In this document: positions 35,338 to 45,112 of the stretch, piece after piece
Position numbering within the stretch: the stretch's first letter is position 1
How the letters are laid out: each line of letters opens with the position of its first letter
Source: Erysipelothrix sp.
GTDB taxonomy: Bacteria; Bacillota_I; Bacilli_A; Erysipelotrichales; Erysipelotrichaceae
Length of the DNA stretch: 62,477 nt
Assembly: GCA_012727815.1 (NCBI GenBank)
Contig: JAAYGI010000035.1
Location: forward strand, 1 to 62,477
Reading direction: 5' to 3'
Program-made: the position numbers and the translations under genes
The notes under the pieces: model-generated
The model's database searches: none
What the model was told of the DNA's origin: nothing
Seen by the model: only the letters and a program-made list of their open reading frames with translations

Positions 35338-36765
35338 ATGAAAAACTTAAAGAAAATTTTAGCAGTATTATTAGTATTATTAGTAATTACAGGATGTACA
35401 TCTAAAAAAGAAGGCGGAGACGGTGAAGTAGTTGAACTGTTAATGTATCAAGTAGGGGATGAACCAGAATATTTCAAAGAAGTAATGGAAAAAGTTAATG
35501 CAATTTCTGAAGAAGAAATTGGCGTTAGAGTAAACCTACAGTACATCGGTTGGGGTGAGTGGGGCGAGAAAATGAATATGATCGTTTCATCAGGAGAAGC
35601 TTATGACTTATCATTTTCTGAAAACTTCGCAGTTAATGCTCAAAAAGGTGCATATGCAGACCTAACAGATTTAATTGAAGAACACGCAAGTGAGTACTTC
35701 GATTCAATTGACGATATCTATAAAGATGGAAACATTTTTGATGACAAACTATATGGTTTCCCAGTAAATGCAAACGTTTATGCACAACAAATGTTAACAT
35801 TTAACAAAGAACTATTAGACAAACATAACCTAAGCTTAGATGGTATTAATGGATATGCAGACATCGAAACATTACTATCAGTAATTAAAGAAAAAGAACC
35901 ACAAACAGTTCCTTATGCAGTAGGACGTGGATATAAAGTAGCATTAGGAAACTTTGACTACCTATTAAGTGATTCACTACCATATGCAGTTGACGTTGAT
36001 GGAGATCAAACAAAAATTGTTAACGTATTTGAAACGCCACAAGCTACGAAAAATTTAGAAATTATTCATGGATACTACAATAAAGGATATATTCCTGTAG
36101 ATGCAGCAACATCAGATACTTCATACGGACATGGTGAAAACACATGGTTTGTAAGACAAGAAACACAAGGACCAATGGACTATGGCGACTACATGCTATC
36201 AACAGTTGCAGGTAAAGAATTAGTTTCAGTACCAGTAACAGATATGCTTAAGAGTACAGCTCAAGCTAGAATGGCTAACTTTGTAGTTTCAAACAACTCA
36301 AAACATAAAGTAGAAGCAGTTAAGTTCTTAAACCTAATCAATACAAATGAAGAAGTATTAAACACATTAATTCACGGTATTGAAGGCGAGCACTGGACAT
36401 ATGATGACGCAACAAACCGCATCACTAAGAAAATTGATAAAAACGTAATGTCACCTTGGAATACAGGTAACAACAAATTAATCTATGTAACAGATGTTGT
36501 AACAGATGAAATGATTAAAGAACGCGATGTTAACATTGAAGCAGCAGTTTCTTCACCAATCGTTGGATTCAACTTTGATACAAATCCAGTTAAAAACGAA
36601 TTATCAGCTGTACAAACTGTAATGGAAAGATTCTCCGATACAATTAATACAGGTACTAAAGATCCTAAAGTTGCAGTTCCAGAGTTCTTAAAAGAACTTG
36701 AAGCAAATGGTTCAAATAAAATCATTGAAGAAATGCAAAAGCAATATGACGCTTGGAGAAAATAA
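35338..36765 (+). CDS. oligosaccharide-binding lipoprotein (LplA-like, DUF3502)
   Basis: A 475-residue extracellular solute-binding lipoprotein. The signal peptide ends in lipobox ITGC (Cys about residue 19), followed by a short charged linker. The body is a type-I/II binding fold and the C-terminus (NPVKNELSAVQTVMERFSDT onward) fits DUF3502. GAAGGAG sets the start at 35338; an in-frame GTG five codons earlier overlaps this site. It is the only clearly exported member of the glycan island, so it is expected to capture the extracellular glycan. A hairpin follows and may raise its message level. Confidence 0.92.
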   Translation: MKNLKKILAVLLVLLVITGCTSKKEGGDGEVVELLMYQVGDEPEYFKEVMEKVNAISEEEIGVRVNLQYIGWGEWGEKMNMIVSSGEAYDLSFSENFAVNAQKGAYADLTDLIEEHASEYFDSIDDIYKDGNIFDDKLYGFPVNANVYAQQMLTFNKELLDKHNLSLDGINGYADIETLLSVIKEKEPQTVPYAVGRGYKVALGNFDYLLSDSLPYAVDVDGDQTKIVNVFETPQATKNLEIIHGYYNKGYIPVDAATSDTSYGHGENTWFVRQETQGPMDYGDYMLSTVAGKELVSVPVTDMLKSTAQARMANFVVSNNSKHKVEAVKFLNLINTNEEVLNTLIHGIEGEHWTYDDATNRITKKIDKNVMSPWNTGNNKLIYVTDVVTDEMIKERDVNIEAAVSSPIVGFNFDTNPVKNELSAVQTVMERFSDTINTGTKDPKVAVPEFLKELEANGSNKIIEEMQKQYDAWRK

Positions 36766-36793
36766 TTAACCCTTTACATTAGTTTGAATTTTG

Positions 36794-36819
36794 ATAGAAT
36801 GAGGGTAACCTCATTCTAT
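36794..36819 (+). terminator. hairpin/attenuator between importer and YesL genes
   Basis: A perfect 11-bp stem (36794-36804 with 36809-36819), loop GTAA, followed by TTTAATT. It would partly terminate or protect the 3' end of the binding-protein message, reducing expression of the regulators downstream. Confidence 0.7.
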
Positions 36820-36852
36820 TTTAATTATATTAATCATAGGAGGCACGATACA

Positions 36853-37461
36853 ATGATTGGTACATTCTTAGACAAAATATTTAGGCGAACCTTTACACTT
36901 ATGAAACTTAATTTTATGTTCATTATGATAAGTATGATGGGTGGCATTCTTTTAGGAGTAGGGCCAGCTTTTTTATCGATTACTGACCTCTATATACGCC
37001 ATGGATTTAAGCATGAAGAAATGCATTTTACCAGCTTATTTCCAATGTTTAAAGATAACTTTAAACGAGGTAATACATTATTCTATACTTATGGTTTAAG
37101 TATATTTTTTGTTGTATATAATCTTTACTTATCATTTCAATTTACAAATCCATTTGTTGTTTTAATTCAAATCATTATGGTATTTGTAATTGGATTTTTA
37201 CTGGTAAGTTATTTATATTGTGTTGTCATTAATAGTTATTATCAGATAAAATTATTGGATCTTATAAAACTAGGCACACTTTCATTTTTTGCGAATTTAA
37301 TTAAAATTGTAAGACTTATTATAAGTATGGCAGCAATTTACTTTATATATAAAATTATGCCAGGACTTCTGATATTTGGAATATTCAGTCTATTAATAAT
37401 AGTATCTGTAGAATCCTTAAGATCATGGGTTAAAATTATAGAAGAAACGATAACTTACTAA
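36853..37461 (+). CDS. YesL-like DUF624 membrane protein
   Basis: A 202-residue protein with about five membrane segments and the DUF624 opening (RRTFTLMKLNFMFIMISMMGG... GVGPAFLSITDLY). YesL proteins accompany LplABC-type importers and YesMN two-component systems, but their role is unknown. AGGAGG at 36838 supports the start at 36853; an earlier in-frame TTG is excluded because it would lie across the hairpin. It is directly followed by the sensor kinase, with a 1-base gap. Confidence 0.85.
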   Translation: MIGTFLDKIFRRTFTLMKLNFMFIMISMMGGILLGVGPAFLSITDLYIRHGFKHEEMHFTSLFPMFKDNFKRGNTLFYTYGLSIFFVVYNLYLSFQFTNPFVVLIQIIMVFVIGFLLVSYLYCVVINSYYQIKLLDLIKLGTLSFFANLIKIVRLIISMAAIYFIYKIMPGLLIFGIFSLLIIVSVESLRSWVKIIEETITY

Positions 37462-37462
37462 G

Positions 37463-39178
37463 ATGTTTAAAAGAAAAAAGAACAAATCAATGCGCGCAAT
37501 GGTTAAATCATATGCAACGATACTAATTGTAGTAATTAGTACTTTTTCCATTATCATAAGTTCTTTTATCGTTAAACAAGCCCAACATGATGCAGTTGTA
37601 TTGGTCAATGATACGACAAACGCAATCATTAATGAACTTGAATATTACAAAACAGAAGTAAGAAGAGTATCATTTGATTTCTTTTCTACACCAAAAGAAA
37701 CAGAAGATTTAAATTATTACTTTCTAAATACTTATGCAGATTATGCTTGGAAGAATATTGTAGGAGACTACATTAATTTTCCTAAAAAAGTACATAATCT
37801 ATACTTTGACTTAAAAGGCTTAGAAGCTGTAACTATCAATTTGTTAAGAACACAAGATACCTACGTTTCAAAAGTACTGAATACTTTTGGAATCTTAGTA
37901 CCAGATATCCCCGAATTTGAAGATACAATTGCATTTAATCAAACATTGATAAATCATTCTAGTTTTGAATTATTAGGATATTTAACATTCCATATTGATA
38001 AAGAAATAATTCATAATAAAATATCAAATATTGATAAGAAGTTAAGACCTGGTATCATGATTACCAACAGTCTTGGAAATATTGTATACCAATCAAATGA
38101 ACTACAATCTTTAGATGAAGAAACCGAACAAACTGCCGAAAATATTGAAGCAGTTAAGAAAAAAATTTCTGAAGGAAGTTATACAACGGACTTACAAATG
38201 ACGGACGACTATACGGTATTCTCATATATATCTAAAAATGCAATTAGAAGTCAGGCCTTTAGCATCTATTGGCCAATTATTCTAGCAACGTTTTTCTTAG
38301 ATGCACTGTTACTTTATGTATTATATCGAACATTTGGAATATACTCTGATCAAGTAGAGGATATTATAGATAGATTATCTGAAGTAAGAGAAGGGGATTA
38401 TAATTTCAGAATAAATTTAGAAGATAAAGGTTCAGAACTTTATAGTATATCTAATGGAATCAATGAAATGTTAAATAGTATTACAGAGTATGTTGAAACA
38501 ATATACCAATTAGAAATTAAACAAAGGGATATTACTTTGATGGCACTTCAGTCTCAAATAAACCCACACTTCTTATATAATACCCTTGAATTTATTAGGA
38601 TGTATGCTGTAAGTGAGGGTGTTGATGAACTGGCAGAAATAGTATTTTCTTTCTCTGAATTATTAAGAAATAATATATCTTTAGAAAGAGAAACAACCCT
38701 TGAGAGTGAGATAGAATTTACTGAGAATTATATATACTTGTATCAAATGAGATATCCAAATAGACTTGCCTATAAAGTATCAATTGAAGAGGATTTAAAA
38801 CATATCATGTTACCTAAATTCACCCTTCAACCCTTGATTGAAAACTATATTAAACACGGTGTTGATTTTGGACGAATTGACAACGCAATATTTATAGTTG
38901 TTTATAGAAGTGGTGATATCATTCATATAGAGATACAGGACAATGGTCGCGGTACAAATGAAAAGAATTTAGAGCTTATAAGAAAAAGATTAGATAGAAA
39001 TCAGATAGATATTAAAAGCAGTACATCTATTGGACTATATAACGTCCATGAACGATTAAAAGCATACTTTAAATCAGCATATTCAATTAATATAGCGAGT
39101 CAGAAAAACGAAGGTTTTAGGATTGAGATAGAAATTGATGTTAGCGAAACTAAATTAAAGTATCAGAAGAATAGTTAG
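37463..39178 (+). CDS. YesM-like sensor histidine kinase
   Basis: A 571-residue membrane kinase. Two membrane segments (about residues 13-35 and 270-290) flank an extracellular sensor domain. HAMP follows (REGDYNFRINLEDKGSELYS), then the phosphoacceptor region QSQINPHFLYNTLEFIRM with the active His and an HATPase domain with LIENYIKHG and IEIQDNGRG. This is the LytS/YesM type. It presumably senses extracellular glycans or the loaded lipoprotein. The ribosome binding site is weak and translation probably couples to YesL. Confidence 0.92.
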   Translation: MFKRKKNKSMRAMVKSYATILIVVISTFSIIISSFIVKQAQHDAVVLVNDTTNAIINELEYYKTEVRRVSFDFFSTPKETEDLNYYFLNTYADYAWKNIVGDYINFPKKVHNLYFDLKGLEAVTINLLRTQDTYVSKVLNTFGILVPDIPEFEDTIAFNQTLINHSSFELLGYLTFHIDKEIIHNKISNIDKKLRPGIMITNSLGNIVYQSNELQSLDEETEQTAENIEAVKKKISEGSYTTDLQMTDDYTVFSYISKNAIRSQAFSIYWPIILATFFLDALLLYVLYRTFGIYSDQVEDIIDRLSEVREGDYNFRINLEDKGSELYSISNGINEMLNSITEYVETIYQLEIKQRDITLMALQSQINPHFLYNTLEFIRMYAVSEGVDELAEIVFSFSELLRNNISLERETTLESEIEFTENYIYLYQMRYPNRLAYKVSIEEDLKHIMLPKFTLQPLIENYIKHGVDFGRIDNAIFIVVYRSGDIIHIEIQDNGRGTNEKNLELIRKRLDRNQIDIKSSTSIGLYNVHERLKAYFKSAYSINIASQKNEGFRIEIEIDVSETKLKYQKNS

Positions 39179-39188
39179 AGGAGATAGC

Positions 39189-40655
39189 ATGTATAAAGTT
39201 TTATTAATAGATGATGAATATATGATATTAAAAGGACTAGAGAAACTCATTGATTGGAATGATCTGGGTCTTGAATTAGTAGGTGCAGTATCAAATGGAC
39301 AAGAGGCTTACAACTTTGTTCAAGATCACCATATTGATATTGTAGTAACAGATGTAAATATGCCTGTAATGGACGGTATAGAATTTGTTAAGAAAACTAA
39401 AGATGAAGACTTAAACTTTTATATCATCCTGTTATCAGGTTACCAAGAATTTGAATATGTAAAACAAGGGATTCAATTGGGTGTGGAAAACTTTATTCAA
39501 AAACCAATTGATAAAGAAATTTTGAGACAGTCATTAATTAATATTGTGGTTAAATTAGACGAGGAAAAAAACAAATTGGAATCTGACAAGCTTGTTTTTT
39601 CTAACATTTTACTAAAGTGGGTGTCAGGAGAGGTTGAAAGTACAGACCTAAGAAGGTTGTTGAAATTAACATCACACCCTTTAAAAGCGAACGGTTCATA
39701 TTCAATCTTACTTTTCGATGATATAGGACAAGATTTACACCAGTTTTTTAGAGATGAGAATCAAATGCTTTTCTTTAAAGATTTAAGTAATATTGTTCTA
39801 ATATTTGAAGGTGATATTGGTGAATTTGAATCCTTTATATTGAAGGTTAAGCAAAAGTTTGATATAGATCAAATCGTTAAAGGTGTTGGAGAGTTTTTTG
39901 TTGAACAAGACTTTGTCCATGAAAGTTATGTACAAGCAATTCACAACTCAAATCTTATTAGTTTCTATCAAGGGCATCCCATTCCTAGATTTCTAAGTGA
40001 AGGGCGTGCATTAAATGAACCCATTAATTATGTCAAACAAGACTTTAGTAATTTTCATCAAGCACTTTCTTTAAGAGATGAGAAGAAAGTCTTTAAAGAA
40101 TTGAATGCATTAATGCGTCAGTTAAAAGAGGAGAAAACAGCTCCTGACTTTATTCGCTACAATGTCTTTATATTAATATCTGATATTTACCGCGAGTTTG
40201 GAATAGAAGATATTGAAATGATAAATAAGAGTATGCAAAAGATATATCAATCGGACACAATATTACAAGTAGAATCGACATTGTATCAGGTATATCATGA
40301 TGTCAGTCAAAGCTTAGAAGAGAAGGTTTATAGTGATCTCGTTAAAGAATTGCTATCAATCATCATTTCACGCTTCAATGAAGATTTATCATTGTTAAAT
40401 ATAGCAGATGAATTACATGTAAATTCAATGTATTTAGGTCAACTATTCATTAAAGAGTTGGGAGTAAGTTTCTCTAAATATTTGAATACATTTAGAATTA
40501 AGAAAGCTCAAGAATTTATTGTTAACACAAATACAAATTTTAGTGAGATATCAGAGAAAACTGGATATTCCAGTCCAGGTTACTTTTATAAAAAATTCAA
40601 AAAAGAATGTGGTTTATCACCTTCTGAATATCGAAATAAATATCGTCGAAAGTAA
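39189..40655 (+). CDS. YesN-like AraC-type response regulator
   Basis: A 488-residue response regulator. The receiver domain at residues 1-120 has LLIDDEYMILKGLEKLI and VTDVNMPVMDGIEFV, with Asp about residue 55 as phosphoacceptor. A middle region of about 250 residues is unrecognised, and the C-terminal 100 residues form two AraC-type helix-turn-helix motifs (HVNSMYLGQLFIKELGVSFS, SPGYFYKKFKKECGLSPSEY). It forms a pair with the YesM-like kinase and likely activates the importer operon. AGAGGAGAT precedes the start. Confidence 0.93.
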   Translation: MYKVLLIDDEYMILKGLEKLIDWNDLGLELVGAVSNGQEAYNFVQDHHIDIVVTDVNMPVMDGIEFVKKTKDEDLNFYIILLSGYQEFEYVKQGIQLGVENFIQKPIDKEILRQSLINIVVKLDEEKNKLESDKLVFSNILLKWVSGEVESTDLRRLLKLTSHPLKANGSYSILLFDDIGQDLHQFFRDENQMLFFKDLSNIVLIFEGDIGEFESFILKVKQKFDIDQIVKGVGEFFVEQDFVHESYVQAIHNSNLISFYQGHPIPRFLSEGRALNEPINYVKQDFSNFHQALSLRDEKKVFKELNALMRQLKEEKTAPDFIRYNVFILISDIYREFGIEDIEMINKSMQKIYQSDTILQVESTLYQVYHDVSQSLEEKVYSDLVKELLSIIISRFNEDLSLLNIADELHVNSMYLGQLFIKELGVSFSKYLNTFRIKKAQEFIVNTNTNFSEISEKTGYSSPGYFYKKFKKECGLSPSEYRNKYRRK

Positions 40656-40664
40656 GGGAGATTT

Positions 40665-42419
40665 ATGGTCGAATTAAAATGGTTGTGGGAAAGAATTGGT
40701 AAAGATAAACCAGGATATATTGTGGCTTTATTTTTAGCATTTATGGTGAGTGTTGCATCAATTGTAGTTCCCCATATAACAAGAATTATTGTAGATACAT
40801 TTATTACTAATCCTGATGCAGCAACAAATATTGTTGCCTTTAGATCATATCTAATACAACTTTTAGTTTTCCTTGTTGTATTTACACTCTTTAGAACAGT
40901 ATTATCTTTTATATCGATGATGTTGTTTGAAAAGATATCACAAAATGTAGTTTTCAAACTAAAGAATGAACTTTACGACAAGTTACAAAGACAAGATAAT
41001 AGTTACTATGTTAAATACTCTACAGGAGACTTAATGAGTACAATGACGGGGGATTTAGATATGATTCGTCACAGTATATCATGGCTTCTAAAGACAATCA
41101 TGGAGTCTTTAACGGTGTTTTTTATCGCGCTTGTTTATCTATATACAATTAATCATAGATTGACACTGTGGATGGCAGTATTGGCACCCTTTATATTTAT
41201 CTTAACCCATCAGTTGAGTAAAGAAGTTAGACCAATGTACGGAATACTACGTGATAGATTTACTGATTTGAACAGTGCTGCTCAGGAAAATATTGCTGCA
41301 AACAGAGTTGTTAAAGCATTTGGAACTGAACAATACGAGATTGAAAAGTTCAACAAGATTAGTTATGAATACCAAGTAGCAAATGAGAATGTTTCTTATA
41401 CATGGATTAAATATAATCCAGCACTTGAGATGTTATCACAGTCTTTCTCAGTAATCCTATTACTGGTAGGTGGAATTTACATGATGCGTGGAGATTTATC
41501 CTATGGAGATTTTGCCGCATATTCTGGATTAATTTGGGCTATTTCTAACCCAATGCGACAAATAGGTATCCTTATTAATGATATTCAAAGAATTGCTATT
41601 AGTACACATAAGATACATCAGATTAGTGAAGCAAAATCAAAAATTACAAAAGAAAAATATATACCAAATCCAAGAAGGCTTATAGGTGATATAGAGTTTG
41701 TAGATGTAAGTTTTGGACATGATGATGATGATGTTCTTAAAAATGTTAGTTTTAAATTAGACTCTAAGAAAAGAGTTGCAATAATTGGACCAACAGGATC
41801 TGGGAAAACAACACTTGTTAACCTATTGATGCGTCGCTTTGATCCATTGGAAGGTTATATAAGCGTAGATGGTATTGATATTCGAGAGTATGAACTTGAC
41901 GAATACCAATCAAACATAGCCATTACAACTCAAAATGCGATATTATTTTCAGATACAATACAAAATAACATTGCCTATGGTATGAAAGATTTCGATGAAG
42001 CTAAAATGATTGATGCTGCTAAGTCTGCATTTGCATATGATTTCATTGAAGATACTAAAGAAGGTTATGAGACATTAGTGGGTGAGGATGGTGTCGGTTT
42101 ATCTGGGGGACAACAACAACGTGTTGCCCTAGCGCGTGCATTTGCATCCGAAAGACCCATTCTAATACTAGATGATACAACATCAGCACTTGACAATAAA
42201 ACTGAAAAACTTATCTTAAAGTCACTTGATTTAAAGCGAGATGAAACTACTCAAGTAATAATTACACAAAGAGTATCCACAGCAAAAGCTTCAGATCTTA
42301 TCTTAGTTTTAGATAAGGGATCAATTATAGAGCAAGGAACTCATGAAACATTAATTGAGAAACAAGGATATTATGCGATGATGAATAAACTTCAACGTGA
42401 ACCTGAGGAAGGAGTTTAA
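40665..42419 (+). CDS. ABC exporter half-transporter
   Basis: A 584-residue type-IV ABC half-transporter with a membrane domain (residues 1-320) followed by a nucleotide-binding domain: Walker A GPTGSGKTT, signature LSGGQQQR, Walker B ILILDDTTSALD. The Walker B Glu is replaced by Asp (LDD), as in the degenerate site of heterodimeric exporters. The preceding gene ends 10 bases upstream and the partner starts right at its stop. The transported substrate cannot be told. Its partner is interrupted, so function is uncertain. Confidence 0.88.
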   Translation: MVELKWLWERIGKDKPGYIVALFLAFMVSVASIVVPHITRIIVDTFITNPDAATNIVAFRSYLIQLLVFLVVFTLFRTVLSFISMMLFEKISQNVVFKLKNELYDKLQRQDNSYYVKYSTGDLMSTMTGDLDMIRHSISWLLKTIMESLTVFFIALVYLYTINHRLTLWMAVLAPFIFILTHQLSKEVRPMYGILRDRFTDLNSAAQENIAANRVVKAFGTEQYEIEKFNKISYEYQVANENVSYTWIKYNPALEMLSQSFSVILLLVGGIYMMRGDLSYGDFAAYSGLIWAISNPMRQIGILINDIQRIAISTHKIHQISEAKSKITKEKYIPNPRRLIGDIEFVDVSFGHDDDDVLKNVSFKLDSKKRVAIIGPTGSGKTTLVNLLMRRFDPLEGYISVDGIDIREYELDEYQSNIAITTQNAILFSDTIQNNIAYGMKDFDEAKMIDAAKSAFAYDFIEDTKEGYETLVGEDGVGLSGGQQQRVALARAFASERPILILDDTTSALDNKTEKLILKSLDLKRDETTQVIITQRVSTAKASDLILVLDKGSIIEQGTHETLIEKQGYYAMMNKLQREPEEGV

Positions 42420-44189
42420 ATGGCTAGAAATAGATTTGATGAAGATGAAGTCTTAAAGACTCCTTTTGGTATCAGTCAATTCAAAAGAGCACTAACTTAT
42501 GTAACACACTACAAGATGGGAATGATTAATTCATTACTCTTAAGTGTATTATCTGCCCTTTTATCACTCAGTACCCCAATTATAACAATTCATGTTATTG
42601 ACAATATTATTCCCAGCAAGAGTATAAAGAACTTAATTTTATGGGTTACAATATTCTTAATTACCATACTTATTTCAATGTTTTTAACAACAGTAAGAGC
42701 GAAATTAATGACTAAAGTAGGTCAAGCGATTGTATATGATATAAGATCAGACTTATTTGAACATTTACAATACCTACCTTTTGATTATTATGATGCAAGA
42801 CCCCAAGGGAAAATATTGATCAGGGTTGTTAACTATGTTAACGCTGTATCAGATATGTTATCCAATGGACTTATTAACTTAATCTTAGAGGTCGTAAACG
42901 TATTTATTATTATGGGTTTTATGTTTTTTGTTAACGTTCAACTATCTTTTATTATTTTAAGTGGTGTTCCAATTGGTTTAACAGCAATCTTGATCATTAG
43001 AAATAAGCAAAGAAAAGCATGGCAAGATTTATCCAATAAATCGTCAAACACCAATGCTTATTTGCAGGAAAGTATTACTGGAATGCAAATAACACAAATT
43101 TATAATAGAGAATCACAGAATTAAAATATATTCTCAAATCTCTCAGATGATTATAGAAAATCATGGATTAAAGCTGTAAAATTGAATGCAATATTTCCAT
43201 TTATTATTGATAACTTAATGAATATTATTACAGCAGCAATTTATGGTGTAAGTTTACTTATTATTGGACCATCCAATTTAAGTCTGGGTGTTATTTTGGC
43301 GATGGGATCTTATGCATTAAGATTTTGGAATCCAATCCTAAGTATTGCAAATATATTTAATACATTTGTAACATCAATATCATATTTAGAACGTATTTTT
43401 GAAACCATGGACGAACCCTTAAGTATTCAAGATAAAGAAGGGGCATATGAACTGAAAAATATTGAAGGAAAAGTTTCCTTTAAAAATGTATCCTTTGGTT
43501 ATGAACCCCATAAATATGTCATTGAGAATATCAACTTCGATATAGAACCAGGAATGCGTGTAGCAATTGTTGGTGCAACCGGAGCAGGTAAGACAACGAT
43601 TGTAAATCTTCTTTCTAGATTCTATGACCTAGATTCTGGAAGTATAGAAATCGATGGTCATAATATTCAAGATGTAACACTCAAGTCTTTAAGAAAACAA
43701 ATGGGAATTATGATGCAAGATAACTATATCTTTAATACAAGCATAAAAGAAAATATCAGATATGGTAGCTTTGATGTGAATGATGAAAAAATATATGAAG
43801 TAACAAAATCTCTATCGATAGATTCATTTATTAACTCTTATGAAGAAGGTTATGACACCATAGTATCCAACCAAAGTGGAAGATTGTCAGAGGGACAAAA
43901 ACAACTGGTTGCAATGGCAAGAACCTTAATTAGAGATCCGAAAATACTAATATTAGATGAGGCAACCTCCTCTATTGATACACAAACCGAGATTTTAGTT
44001 CAAAATGGACTTAAGCATATTATGAAAGGTAGAACCTCATTTATAATTGCTCATAGACTCTCAACAATTAAAGATGCAGATCTAATCTTCTATATGGATA
44101 ACAAGTCAATAGAAGAAAAGGGTACTCATGAATCTCTTATGGCCCTTAAAGGTAAATATTACAATTTAGTGAATGCAAATATTGAATAA
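42420..44189 (+). pseudogene. partner ABC exporter half-transporter with an in-frame stop codon
   Basis: A continuous frame of 590 codons encodes a half-transporter like the one upstream, but codon 235 is TAA (43122-43124, context NRESQN*NIFSNLSDDY). The frame resumes without a shift. The stop falls within the membrane domain, before the nucleotide-binding domain with Walker A GATGAGKTT, LSEGQKQL signature and ILILDEATSSID. A single base change from CAA, GAA or AAA would explain it. Everything downstream is intact, indicating recent loss, readthrough, or a base-call error. This half carries the consensus catalytic Glu, so losing it should inactivate the exporter. Confidence 0.85.
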
Positions 44190-44232
44190 CCTTATTAATG
44201 ACATGAATGTTAAGAAAGACAAAGGTGAAGAA

Positions 44233-45111
44233 ATGAGTATATTAGTTTTTGATATGGGTGGAACAGCAGTTAAATATGGTGTATGGGATGAAACTTTAAA
44301 AGACCAATCAAGTTTTCCTACACCTGAAACATGGCTTGAAATGACACAGAATTTAAAAAGTGTTCAGGAAAAACTGAGTGAAAGATATAGATTCACAGGT
44401 GTTGCAATTAGTGCGCCAGGAAGCGTAGATGCTGAGCTGGGTATAATTGGTGGGATCAGTGCAATTGAGTATATCCATAACTTTAATATTAAAGATGAAC
44501 TTGAAAACTTATTTGGACTTCCTGTCAGTTTAGAGAATGATGCCAATTCTGCAGCACTTGCAGAAGTTTGGCTTGGAAGTGCAAAAGATGTTAATGATGC
44601 ATTATTTGTAGTTATAGGTACCGGTATTGGTGGTGCTGTTATACAGGATAGAAAACTACTGAAAGGTAAGAATCTTTTTGCAGGTGAATTTGGTATTATG
44701 ATGCTAAATGATACAACAAGTTTTTCTCATGGTGCTACTGCTTTTCATATGGCAAGAAGATATTGTGAACGTATGAATTTAAAACAAGGATCACTGAGTG
44801 GAAAAGATATATTTGAACTTGCTGAACAAGAAGACAAAATAGCCCAAGAAGAAGTTGATAAATTCTACTATAATCTAAGTCTTGGAATATACAATATTAT
44901 GTTTACAACAGATCCTGAAACCATTATTTTAGGTGGTGGAGTTACACAGCATAAACCGCTTGTTGGGACACTTAAAAAATATCTAGACAAAAGATTAAAG
45001 GATTCAGGGCTTGAATCTTATAACTATGATTTACAAAGTTGCACATTCTTAAATGATGCAAACTTAGTAGGTGCAGTATATGCTCATTTAAACCAGTATG
45101 GAGGTATATAG
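44233..45111 (+). CDS. ROK-family sugar kinase (first copy)
   Basis: A 292-residue ROK kinase. It has the ATP-binding motif LVFDMGGTAVKYGV at the N-terminus and the catalytic region LENDANSAALAEVW, then VVIGTGIGGAVI. The usual zinc motif CxCGxxGC is missing. AAGGTGA sets the start at 44233. Family members phosphorylate glucose, N-acetylmannosamine, N-acetylglucosamine or mannose. In this island the released GlcNAc, Man or ManNAc are candidates. It is followed after 1 base by a second ROK kinase. Confidence 0.85.
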   Translation: MSILVFDMGGTAVKYGVWDETLKDQSSFPTPETWLEMTQNLKSVQEKLSERYRFTGVAISAPGSVDAELGIIGGISAIEYIHNFNIKDELENLFGLPVSLENDANSAALAEVWLGSAKDVNDALFVVIGTGIGGAVIQDRKLLKGKNLFAGEFGIMMLNDTTSFSHGATAFHMARRYCERMNLKQGSLSGKDIFELAEQEDKIAQEEVDKFYYNLSLGIYNIMFTTDPETIILGGGVTQHKPLVGTLKKYLDKRLKDSGLESYNYDLQSCTFLNDANLVGAVYAHLNQYGGI

Positions 45112-45112
45112 A

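Noticed and set aside
40586-40957. A 123-codon minus-strand frame across the response regulator and exporter genes
   Set aside because: It spans the junction of two well-supported plus-strand genes and shows no protein features of its own.
43122-43124. Reassignment of TAA to an amino acid
   Set aside because: Two genes contain in-frame TAA, but most other genes in the window end at TAA right before terminators or the next ribosome site, so reassignment is not tenable.
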